Positions 1 through 7,428 of a stretch of 64,000 nucleotides of DNA are shown one piece after another; position 1 is the first letter of the stretch; every line of letters begins with the position of its first letter. Both the position numbers and the translations under genes were made by a program. The notes beneath the pieces are model-generated. The model was not told the origin of the DNA and made no database searches. It saw only the letters and a list, made by a program, of their open reading frames with translations. This DNA comes from Deltaproteobacteria bacterium (lineage in GTDB: Bacteria; Myxococcota_C; UBA6777): assembly GCA_002731275.1 (NCBI GenBank), contig PCBK01000190.1, forward strand, positions 1 through 64,000. Reading direction: 5' to 3'.

Positions 1-33
1 GGCTTATTTGCTTCGTGCGCTTTGCAACATATG

Positions 34-114
34 CCTCAACAAACTCACCACCCTGAGCCTCCGGCTCTTCCCTCCTCTCAAGCCTTTCGAGAGGAGGGAC
101 CAACCAGCCGATAT
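34..114. repeat. 81-bp structured repeat, copy 1
   Basis: First of two near-identical 81-bp copies (the other is at 293-373). It contains a long hairpin, CCCTCCTCTC then an 8-9 nt loop then GAGAGGAGGG, and a short hairpin GAGCC-TCC-GGCTC. The two copies differ almost only in the short stem, and the changes keep it base-paired, which points to a selected folded structure such as a REP or MITE-like element or an RNA element. No convincing coding frame runs through it. Confidence 0.75.
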
Positions 115-292
115 GCGCGGGGGAAGCTAGAAATCTGCTCCGGCGGACGTTGCACTTGCGTCTCCGCAAACTCCCCTGATTCCACCAAATCATCCCTTTC
201 TTACAGGCGTATGTCGCAGGCGACATCCTTATAAAGCCCCTTTGCTTTCGAGTTTTCAGTGGGTTTCTTGCGTCTTCGCTTGCAATCATCCA

Positions 293-373
293 CCTCAACA
301 AACTCACCACCCTGTCGCTCCGCGACATCCCTCCTCTCAAGCCTTTCGAGAGGAGGGACCAACCAGCCGATAT
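293..373. repeat. 81-bp structured repeat, copy 2
   Basis: Second copy of the repeat at 34-114. The long hairpin is conserved exactly. The short hairpin reads GTCGC-TCC-GCGAC instead of GAGCC-TCC-GGCTC, that is three paired substitutions with the loop unchanged. The DNA between the copies (115-292) carries no recognisable gene. Confidence 0.75.
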
Positions 374-460
374 ATACGAAGATTTCGTTTATATGGCGAT
401 ATACAATTTGACATGTACCGCTCCCCCTGCAAAGCCGGAATATCAATGTTTGAACAGCAA

Positions 461-735
461 GGGCAACGTGGCAACTTGCCCGACGAAAATCATAAGCAGG
501 GACAACGTGCCCAATGAAAAGCGCATCAGCAGGGGCAAGTGGCAACTTGCCCAATGAAAAGCGCATCAGCAGGGGCAACGTGCCCGATAAAATCGTCAGC
601 AGGGGCAACGTGCCCGATGAAAAGCGCAATAGCAGGGGCAAGTGGCAACTTGCCCGATGAAAAGCGCATCAGCAGGGGCAACTTGCCCAATGAAAAGCGC
701 ATCAGCAGGGGCAACGTGCCCGATAAAAAGCGGCA
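461..735. repeat. Tandem array of about eight 33-bp units, each with a small palindrome
   Basis: Units follow the pattern ATGAAAAGCGCATCAGCA followed by a palindrome. Three palindrome versions alternate: GGGCAACGTGCCC, GGGCAACTTGCCC, and a longer GGGCAAGTGGCAACTTGCCC. The period of 33 bp is a multiple of three, so both strands show spurious 11-residue repeats. The array abuts the 3' end of menB, which reads toward it, so it could act as a 3'-end structure or a protein-binding array. No start signal or known domain suggests that it is translated. Confidence 0.8.
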
Positions 736-737
736 GT

Positions 738-1628
738 TTAGAAGTGCCAGGGATATCCGCTGTAATCTTGTTTACGCTTCTCCAGGAACCCATCACGCCC
801 TTCGACAGCTTCGTCTGTACCGTATGCGAGGCGGGTCGCTTCACCGGCAAAGAGTTGCTGTCCAACGAGGCCGTCATCGATCATATTGAACGCATACTTG
901 AGCATACGAATCGCTGTGGGGCTCTTTGTGGTGATCTCTTTGGCCCAATTCAGCGCAAAGTTTTCGAGCTCAGCGTGGGGCACAACGGCGTTGACCATCC
1001 CCATTTTTTCGGCATCTTCTGCGGAGTAATTGCCACCAACAAAGAAGATCTCACGGGCTTTCTTTTGTCCGACCTGACGTGCGAGCAACGCCGAACCATA
1101 CCCACCGTCAAAGCTCGCGACGTCCGCGTCTGTTTGTTTAAAGACCGCGTGCTCTTTGCTCGCGATCGTCATGTCACAGACAACATGAAGAGAGTGACCT
1201 CCACCAACGGCCCAACCGGGGACAACTGCGATGACGACTTTCGGCATAAAGCGGATCAAACGCTGCACTTCAAGGATATGAAGACGACCGAGAGAGGTGG
1301 GATTCACGTCACTGTTTGGATCGTATTTATACCCATCTTTTCCGCGGATACGTTGATCTCCACCAGAACAAAAAGCCCACCCACCATCTTTGGGAGAGGG
1401 GCCATTGCCTGTCAGCAACACACAGCCGACATCTGTCGTCATACGTGCGTGGTCGAGAGCACGGTACAATTCATCGACAGTTTGGGGACGAAAAGCGTTT
1501 CTCACTTCGGGGCGGTTGAACGCAATACGCACAGTCGCTTGATCGACAGCTCTGTGGTATGTGATGTCACGAAAGGAAAAACCTTCCACTTCTTTCCAGC
1601 GTTCGGGCGAAAAGATCTCGGAAACCAT
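738..1628 (-). CDS. menB: 1,4-dihydroxy-2-naphthoyl-CoA synthase (MenB)
   Basis: A crotonase-fold enzyme of menaquinone biosynthesis that ring-closes o-succinylbenzoyl-CoA to 1,4-dihydroxy-2-naphthoyl-CoA in the cytoplasm. The 296-residue length fits MenB. MenB hallmarks are visible: the N-terminal SPERW-x-EVEGFSFRDITYHRA region, the SGGDQRIRG segment, the VVGWAVGGGH-like oxyanion region (here VPGWAVGGGHSLH), SFDGGYGS, and the C-terminal EGRDGFLEKR followed by an aromatic/proline tail. It lies 31 bp downstream of the alpha/beta hydrolase gene on the same strand, so the two are probably co-transcribed. Its presence implies a menaquinone-based respiratory chain, consistent with the B-type succinate dehydrogenase at 36.8-40.2 kb. 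The start has an AGGAGA-type site just upstream (about 1632-1637). Confidence 0.95.
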   Translation of the reverse strand: MVSEIFSPERWKEVEGFSFRDITYHRAVDQATVRIAFNRPEVRNAFRPQTVDELYRALDHARMTTDVGCVLLTGNGPSPKDGGWAFCSGGDQRIRGKDGYKYDPNSDVNPTSLGRLHILEVQRLIRFMPKVVIAVVPGWAVGGGHSLHVVCDMTIASKEHAVFKQTDADVASFDGGYGSALLARQVGQKKAREIFFVGGNYSAEDAEKMGMVNAVVPHAELENFALNWAKEITTKSPTAIRMLKYAFNMIDDGLVGQQLFAGEATRLAYGTDEAVEGRDGFLEKRKQDYSGYPWHF

Positions 1629-1659
1629 GTAGACTCTCCTTTATCTTCGTATATATCGA

Positions 1660-2472
1660 CTATTCAGCATCTCGAAAATGTGCCAACAGATCGTGGTTGA
1701 TACGTTCGGTACATTGTCGAAGTAGACCATGACCGGCCTCTTCATACACATGAAAGCGTGCTTCTGGCAAGAGTTTGTAGAGTCGCTCACTCTCATTGGG
1801 TGGGATCAGGATGTCCTGTCCGGGTTTGACGATCATGGTGGGGAGCGTAAGCTGTGACAGTTGTTTTTGGGTGTTATGTGTCATCACAACGCGCACATGA
1901 GAGAGGACGGTGCTGAGAGGGACCTCGTGACCATACACACTTTCGAGGGCTTGGTGTTGTTCATCGCTCAACTCTTTAAGATAGTCAGGCGGAAAGAGGA
2001 TCGATTTGATCGCCTGCGCGCGGGTCTCGGGTTTGCCTGCCGTCGCGAGGCGTGGGAAGCGTTGAAACCACTTCCACGTAGGGATAGGACGCAAGAAACC
2101 TCCTGCGGTCGTCGCAAGTAACGACAAGGAGAGAAAGCGTTCGGGCATCATCAACGCCATGTGTTGAGAGATCATCCCTCCCATCGAGATACCGACGAGG
2201 TGCGCCTTGTCCCAGCCTAATTCATCCATAATATCGAGCGCATCATCGGCCATCTTGCGCATGTGATTCATGCCTTTGGGCACAGGTTGACTCTTCCCAA
2301 GACCATAGTGGTCAAAGAACGCGACCTGATGATGCTTAGAGAGGTGTTCGGCTTGTAGGGCCCAGGCGTGCCCGTGCATCCCCAGACCCATTACTAACAT
2401 GACAGGTGTACCGGATTCACCGAGCTTGTAGTACGCAAGCCCACGTTTTGATATCTGCGCTTCAGTCAACAT
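1660..2472 (-). CDS. Alpha/beta-fold hydrolase
   Basis: A 270-residue alpha/beta hydrolase. The nucleophile elbow GISMGG sits near residue 95, preceded by an oxyanion-loop region (VMGLGMHGHAW), and the distal catalytic His is in EEAGHGLL near the C-terminus. A conserved Asp is likely in the KPGQD segment. There is no signal peptide, so it is cytoplasmic. Being the promoter-proximal partner of menB, it could be a MenH-type enzyme, but MenH proteins usually carry a different elbow and the sequence is closer to generic AB-hydrolase-1 esterases. I therefore leave the symbol blank. The substrate cannot be read from the sequence. Confidence 0.85.
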   Translation of the reverse strand: MLTEAQISKRGLAYYKLGESGTPVMLVMGLGMHGHAWALQAEHLSKHHQVAFFDHYGLGKSQPVPKGMNHMRKMADDALDIMDELGWDKAHLVGISMGGMISQHMALMMPERFLSLSLLATTAGGFLRPIPTWKWFQRFPRLATAGKPETRAQAIKSILFPPDYLKELSDEQHQALESVYGHEVPLSTVLSHVRVVMTHNTQKQLSQLTLPTMIVKPGQDILIPPNESERLYKLLPEARFHVYEEAGHGLLRQCTERINHDLLAHFRDAE

Positions 2473-2635
2473 CTTTGTCTACGCTCCTCACTGTAGAAGA
2501 TGGCACATGCCACCCCAAATCAATCCTCTGCGAAGATAGAGTATCCACAAGTTCGTTGCAAACCAAACAACCTCTTTTTACAAATCCAAGACATCTCCCA
2601 CAAAAGCCCATCCAAAAAAAGCGCACGGGAGGGGC

Positions 2636-3160
2636 GTCAAAACACACAAGGGGGTCCAAAAGTGCATGAGAGGGGGGTACACTTTGCGGATGTGGGGTGC
2701 GAAATACGTAAGGGGGTCCGAAAATGCGTAAGGGGGTTCTCAAAATGCGTAAGGGGGGTTCGAAAGTGAACGAGAGGGGGGTACACTTTGCGGATGAGGG
2801 GGGTGCAAAGTGCGGATGAGGGGGGTGCAAAATACGTAAGGGGGGTTTGAAAGTGGACGAGAGGGTTCAGAGAGTGCAAGAAGGGGATCATCAAAGTGAA
2901 GATGGGCCTTGTTAAAGTGCAGATGGACCTCGTCAAAGTGCAGATGGACCTCGTCGGAGTCCCTGATCCAACCCTTCAGAGTGCAAGGAGACGTCACAAA
3001 AGTTCAAGGAGACGCCACAAAAGTGCAAGGAGACGTCACAAAAGTTCAAGGAGACCGCATCGGAGTGCAAGGAGCAAAGTATGGAGTGCAACAAGACCTC
3101 ATTTTTTGACGAAGGCAGATATCTTGAGTGCAACAAGAGAGTGGCGGTCTTTTCGCGAAG
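2636..3160. repeat. Degenerate array of about 21 units with a 19-24 bp period
   Basis: The units share a core close to AAAGTGC followed by a purine-rich stretch. They drift along the array: early units end in runs of five or six G (e.g. AAAGTGCGGATGAGGGGGG), middle units read AAAGTGCAGATGGACCTCG, and late units read AAAAGTGCAAGGAGACGTCAC. The common spacing is about two helical turns. The array fills most of the gap between the hydrolase promoter side and the DUF4365 cassette. Open frames on both strands here are by-products of the repeat and show no protein features. Confidence 0.75.
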
Positions 3161-3398
3161 TAAGCACAGTTATGATGACTTATTCCAGCGTCTTCTCATG
3201 CCTTGCCTGAGGCTTCATTAAGAGCCCTTTTTCGTGCGCTTTTTGCATCCAACAGCCTTCCCATGCCGAATAGGAAGTCAGGAGATCAAAAGTTACCTCA
3301 AAACATGCAAACCGTCAGATATTTTTGATTGTTCAATCCCCTGTTTTGTGGTAGCTTTCATGGTCTTCATACGATGGATCAGTTGGGGAGAGCAAATC

Positions 3399-3905
3399 AT
3401 GACCGAAAATCAAAAACGTGAGGAAATCAGTAAAGCTTACGTGGCAGCTGTCGCAGCCAAGTGCGGCTTCAAAATAGGAACTTGGAGTCAGGATGATGAT
3501 TGTCTTGATGTTACAATTGGAGCTGCTGGAAAATTGGGTCGTGGGACTTTGGCTGGGCCCAAACTGGATATCCAACTCAAAAGCTCAAGCAACCAAGTGT
3601 ACGATAAAGGCGACACTATACGTCATCAGCTTACACGAGATCGTTATGATAACCTTCGGCTCGATAGTTGCACTCCAAAAATTCTCGTTTTTTTGCTTTT
3701 GCCGGAAGAAGAAAATGAGTGGATAGAACATTCCGTAGAAGCCCTTACCATGCGAAGATGTGCCTATTGGAGTTCCTTGAAAGGCAGGGAGGAAATACCG
3801 GAGGGGACAAAAAGCACAAGTATTTTCATACCAAAGAAGAATATTTTCTCTCCCGAAACACTTTACTCTCTCATGGAGAAAATCAGCAGCGGAGAAGGAT
3901 TATGA
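3399..3905 (+). CDS. DUF4365 domain protein
   Basis: A 168-residue protein matching the DUF4365 pattern. An N-terminal helix (EEISKAYVAAVAAKCGF) is followed by an acidic DDDCLDVTI segment and then LDIQLKSSS. This E/D...D...QxK arrangement resembles a PD-(D/E)XK nuclease core, which is an inference. The frame is open from 3234, but ATG 3399 is preferred because GGGGAG lies about 9 nt upstream and the family homology begins there. It overlaps the next gene by 4 nt (ATGA), so the two are translationally coupled. The region is visibly richer in A/T and uses A/T-ending codons more than its neighbours, suggesting horizontal acquisition. Confidence 0.75.
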   Translation: MTENQKREEISKAYVAAVAAKCGFKIGTWSQDDDCLDVTIGAAGKLGRGTLAGPKLDIQLKSSSNQVYDKGDTIRHQLTRDRYDNLRLDSCTPKILVFLLLPEEENEWIEHSVEALTMRRCAYWSSLKGREEIPEGTKSTSIFIPKKNIFSPETLYSLMEKISSGEGL

Positions 3906-5032
3906 ACAGTACTCTAGAATGGGCAAAGAGTGCCTCTCAGTTTGAGCCATCTGCCTTTCGTCGTTTCCTACGCTTCAGAGGTTGGAAAGAAGCCCAAGGT
4001 CAGCTTGGTAAGTCGTTCATTTTCACAAGAGAAGTAAGCAATGTGGGGGAGGTTGAGGTTGAGATCCCATCCAAAAAAGAGTTTGTTGACTACAAAAGAC
4101 GAATTACCGAGGCGATCGAAATCATCAGCCTTGCAGAATCTGCCAAACCTCACCAAATCGTCCAAAGTATCTCGCGTCCCAACGTGGACATACTCGGATT
4201 TCGCTACTCTGGAGAAGAACTTCGAGATGGTACAATTTCTCTTGAAGACGCCCTCAGAATCAGAACGGCCAGAAAACAACTTTTGCTCTCTATCGCACAT
4301 TCTGTCGTCGAACCCCTTTCTCATTTCCCCAGACTCTCCAAAGCAGAGCCCTTGGATTTCTTATCCTCATGCAGAGAAAACCCACCGAAGGAAGGAAGCT
4401 ACATCAGCGAAATCATTGTTCCCGTTCAACCTTCCTTCAGAGAAGGAGCTGACCTCGAAGAACCATTCTCGCGCAGAGTCATGTCTCTCTTGGCAAAAGC
4501 ACTCTATGAAGTTCAACACTCCCTTGAGGAAGGAAATGACCACTCACTTTTGGAAAAGCCCGAACTCGGTTTGAGCTCCAATTTTTTAAGCGCTCTGTCT
4601 GCTCTCAACCCACCACAGGGACGAGGAACGCTCGAAGTTCAATTTGATTGGTCTTCTACTCGTTCACTCCCACATGTTCCAAAAAGTTTTTTGCGGTTCG
4701 GAGAAGATCTTTTCCATCCACTAAACGAAGCCGCAAGGGTCCTACGAGACACCACACCAGTTCCAGACTATCAACTCGAAGGATTTGTTGTTCGTTTAGA
4801 AAGAGCAGAAGGAGACCAATCAGGTACGATTGTTCTAGCCACAACGTTGGAGGAACAAAGCGGAACCTCAAAAGTCTACATGACTCTCCCACCAGAACTT
4901 TACGCTCTTGCACTAGAGGCTCACAAAGAAGATCTCTCGGTGAGAGTCACAGGTACTCTTGTAAGACGAAGGCGTCGTCTCCTCCTCAAAAACCCAGGTG
5001 GCTTTTCAATCATCCAAACAAGCAACTCTTAA
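3902..5032 (+). CDS. Unknown partner of the DUF4365 protein
   Basis: A 376-residue protein with no family I can name firmly. It starts at ATG 3902, overlapping the stop of the DUF4365 gene. The N-terminal two thirds are alpha-helical with many charged residues. The C-terminal part (about residues 285-370) looks like a small beta-rich domain: LEGFVVRLER, then a TIVLATTLEE strand, a PELYALALEAH helix, LSVRVTGTLVRR, and LLLKNPGGFSII. I have the impression that similar C-terminal segments occur next to DUF4365 genes in other bacteria, but could not verify it. There is no signal peptide or membrane segment. It shares the AT-rich character of its partner, which suggests that the two moved together as a cassette. 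Confidence 0.6.
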   Translation: MNSTLEWAKSASQFEPSAFRRFLRFRGWKEAQGQLGKSFIFTREVSNVGEVEVEIPSKKEFVDYKRRITEAIEIISLAESAKPHQIVQSISRPNVDILGFRYSGEELRDGTISLEDALRIRTARKQLLLSIAHSVVEPLSHFPRLSKAEPLDFLSSCRENPPKEGSYISEIIVPVQPSFREGADLEEPFSRRVMSLLAKALYEVQHSLEEGNDHSLLEKPELGLSSNFLSALSALNPPQGRGTLEVQFDWSSTRSLPHVPKSFLRFGEDLFHPLNEAARVLRDTTPVPDYQLEGFVVRLERAEGDQSGTIVLATTLEEQSGTSKVYMTLPPELYALALEAHKEDLSVRVTGTLVRRRRRLLLKNPGGFSIIQTSNS

Positions 5033-5307
5033 TCATCCTCCCACCAAGAACATACAACATCATGCATGGACACAATGCCCGTATCTACGGAAAACATCTC
5101 ACATTGTGTTTGTGTGTTCACTTCCAGAAAACCCCACTCAAGACAACTCGTCCGCTCTACAAACATCGCTCCTCACCACTCCAGCCACATCACATACAAA
5201 AAACACCCTTCACAATGTTCAGTAGATTGTGCTATGGTGTCGCACAGAACAGGGCAACATTCGCCTGATAGCAATCGCAAAATTGTGGAATGGAAAAGGA
5301 GCAGTAG

Positions 5308-6174
5308 ATGTCATTTCGTTGGAGTGTATTGGGTAGCGGTTCGAGTGGGAACACAACGCTGATGTCATGTGGAGAAGAGGAGCCTTTCCTATTCCTTTGT
5401 GACGCCGGATTCTCCGTCAAAGAGACCCAAAAACGTATGGACAAGTTCAACATCTCCATCGAAGACCTCGACGCTATCCTCCTCACGCACCTCGACACAG
5501 ACCACTTTCGTAAAGGCTGGCTACGCACATGCCGCAAACACAACATCACCATTTATCTTCACAAGGAACTCTTCCCTCTGTGGAATAAGCTCTGTGGATT
5601 AAACCACCGCGATATACTCATCCTCTTTGAAGATGAAAAAGACCTCACCCCTTCGCTGCGCTTCTCCTCCGTGCGTCTCCCCCACGATGTCCACGGAAGT
5701 GTCGGCTATGTCATCCAGTACAAAGATTGGCACCTCGGCTACCTCACAGATCTTGGACGTGTTCCCCCCAACGTACTGTCACACTTCGAAGGCCTCGACG
5801 CACTCGCGATCGAATCCAACTACGATCCTGATCTACAACGCCGAAGCCCCAGACCGATGTTCCTCAAACAACGTATCACCAGTGGAAAAGGCCACATCTC
5901 AAACCAGGAATCACTCGACGCAGTTCAACATATCGCCGCCCAATCACAGCTTCAACAGCTCGTCCTGCTCCACCTCTCAAGTCAATGCAATGACCCCGAC
6001 ATCATCGAACGAATGTACAGAAAACAAGCCCCCACACTCCACCCCATCATGCGTTGCAGCAAACAACACTATCCAACAGATTGGCTGACACTCCAAACAC
6101 GTACAACACCGCGTACACCAAAACCCTCAAAGACTTTGACGTCACAAGCTCCCCAACAACTGATGCTCTTCTGA
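5308..6174 (+). CDS. MBL-fold metallo-hydrolase, WalJ/YycJ-like, with a terminal QLMLF motif
   Basis: A 288-residue metallo-beta-lactamase-fold protein of the YycJ/WalJ type. The N-terminus has the family's LGSGSSGN turn (residues 8-15) and DAGFS. The metal motif reads H61-L-D63-T-D65-H66, so the second His of HxHxDH is replaced by Asp. Further ligand candidates are H in LPHDVHG and D in YLTDLG. The last residues are QAPQQLMLF; QLMLF resembles the bacterial sliding-clamp-binding motif QL(S/D)LF. WalJ-type proteins have been linked to DNA exonuclease activity, so a clamp-tethered nuclease role is plausible but inferred. An AGGAG site 6 nt before ATG 5308 supports the start. Confidence 0.8.
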   Translation: MSFRWSVLGSGSSGNTTLMSCGEEEPFLFLCDAGFSVKETQKRMDKFNISIEDLDAILLTHLDTDHFRKGWLRTCRKHNITIYLHKELFPLWNKLCGLNHRDILILFEDEKDLTPSLRFSSVRLPHDVHGSVGYVIQYKDWHLGYLTDLGRVPPNVLSHFEGLDALAIESNYDPDLQRRSPRPMFLKQRITSGKGHISNQESLDAVQHIAAQSQLQQLVLLHLSSQCNDPDIIERMYRKQAPTLHPIMRCSKQHYPTDWLTLQTRTTPRTPKPSKTLTSQAPQQLMLF

Positions 6175-6265
6175 GCCAAGACACACGATCCTCCAAAAAG
6201 AACCACTCAGCTCTTTAAAGACCCCCCACAGATGAGATACGTTGAGACACTTTTCCGCACCTTGA

Positions 6266-6472
6266 AGTCTCTCAAAAGAAAGACCAACGCAACACGATGT
6301 TGAAGAGAAGCCAAAGTCTTTCATCTCGCGGTTCGTCGTAGCTTTACGAGCGTATCAAGGTGGTCTCACGCGACACTGGAAAAAGATCGACCTTTGTCTA
6401 CCCGAAGTCCCCGAATGGTACGCCCAATTCACCGAGATGAGTGGTTGCTTTTTTGGCCTAAAAAGACTATAA
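6266..6472 (+). pseudogene. Open stretch without a start codon, possible gene remnant
   Basis: A 68-codon open frame between a TGA and a TAA contains no ATG, GTG or TTG near its beginning, yet its second half has protein-like composition (FVVALRAYQGGLTRHW, then LPEVPEWYAQF). It lies in the 447-bp gap between the MBL gene and the HTH-FHA gene. It may be the tail of a decayed gene; I recognise no family. The rest of this gap shows nothing convincing. Confidence 0.25.
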
Positions 6473-6621
6473 CCCGATCCAAGGCATCAGTGCCTTGTCG
6501 GCGCACACAACACAGGTCTTCATCAACTTTGTGATTGCTTCTGATCTGAGAGAAAATACAAAGCACCCCTCGTGTCATCCAAACCACCTGATGACCCGAG
6601 ACAACGCCCAACGCCGGGCAG

Positions 6622-7428
6622 ATGGCTGGTGAGATGAACAAAAAAGACTTTTACAACTTTACACTTGAGAAAGCCATTCAGCTCTCTCCCAAGTACAAAG
6701 GCAAGAAGAAACCCACACAGGCACAACTCGCCGAAGATCTGGGTGTCTCCATCCCCACCATCCAACGCATCCAGTCCAACAAACACGACCTCTATCTCGG
6801 GACCATCGCGCAGCTCGCTTACAAACTCGGTGTCGCGCTCGAAGACCTCATCGAACTCAACACCAATGTCCCCCTCGCCGCCGAGCTGACACAGCGCGAC
6901 AAACGCCTCCCCAAATCCAAAGTCCTGCGACAACGACTGTTCGAACAAACAGGATTTCAAGAGCAACACCTCTCCCTCCTCCAAATGTCGGATTTCTCCG
7001 TCGAGCCCGCAGGACACTCATTCCTCGTCCCGATGCAACCCGAGAAGATCAGCGTGGAGCTTGAAGACATCCATCTCAAACTCGAAACACACGACTTCTC
7101 CCTGAAAGCCTTTCGCCTCGAAGAAGGTCGCACACTCCTCGGTCGCTCCGCTCCCCAATCCAACTTCCCGCACCACTCGATGCTGACCTTCCGCGATGAG
7201 CGTATCTCCAGACTCCACCTCGACCTGACCTACTGCGAAGAGCCTAGTGCCTCGCTCCTCTGCGTCAACTGGGGCAAAAACCCCGCCTACGTCACCCTCT
7301 TCTTTGATGAGCTCAACTCCGAGACACAGCTCATCAACCCCGGAGAGTCCGGCTGGCTCCCACACGGTGCCATCCTCTCCATCAGTGAGTGTGACCTGCT
7401 CATTCTCTTCGGAGAACCAAACGATTGA
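6622..7428 (+). CDS. HTH (XRE-like) plus FHA domain regulator
   Basis: A 268-residue protein with two domains. Residues about 31-77 form a Cro/CI-type helix-turn-helix (TQAQLAEDLGVSIPTIQRIQS, then LGTIAQLAYKLGV). Residues about 170-265 form an FHA-like beta-sandwich: GRS, then RISRLHLDL, NWGKNPAYV, a glycine turn before WLPHGAILSI, and LLILFG. FHA domains bind phosphothreonine peptides, and the gene overlaps the downstream Ser/Thr-kinase-like gene (TTGA overlap). The simplest reading is a DNA-binding protein whose activity depends on phosphorylation signalled by that kinase. An alternative start is ATG 6634. Both HTH and FHA calls are by eye. Confidence 0.7.
   Translation: MAGEMNKKDFYNFTLEKAIQLSPKYKGKKKPTQAQLAEDLGVSIPTIQRIQSNKHDLYLGTIAQLAYKLGVALEDLIELNTNVPLAAELTQRDKRLPKSKVLRQRLFEQTGFQEQHLSLLQMSDFSVEPAGHSFLVPMQPEKISVELEDIHLKLETHDFSLKAFRLEEGRTLLGRSAPQSNFPHHSMLTFRDERISRLHLDLTYCEEPSASLLCVNWGKNPAYVTLFFDELNSETQLINPGESGWLPHGAILSISECDLLILFGEPND

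Noticed and set aside
201-714. Open frames on both strands through the 33-bp array (11-residue repeats such as ATCPMKSASAG)
   Set aside because: They arise because the unit length is a multiple of three. All frames look repetitive, none has a ribosome site or domain, and they cross the unrelated 81-bp repeat.
2690-2850. G-quadruplex cluster in the G-rich repeat units
   Set aside because: G runs of five to six are about 13-20 nt apart, longer than usual quadruplex loops, so I did not call it as a feature.
2462-3136. Several 60-122 codon frames on both strands in the degenerate repeat array
   Set aside because: Their sequences simply translate the repeat unit (Pro/Leu/Ser or Arg/His/Lys strings) and have no independent coding signal.
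461-3160. Possible CRISPR arrays
   Set aside because: Units are contiguous and drift gradually, there are no unique spacers between identical repeats, and no cas genes are nearby.
6235-6300. Transposase-like fragment (VETLFRTLK) in the gap after the MBL gene
   Set aside because: Only nine suggestive residues, with no flanking inverted repeats or further transposase motifs.
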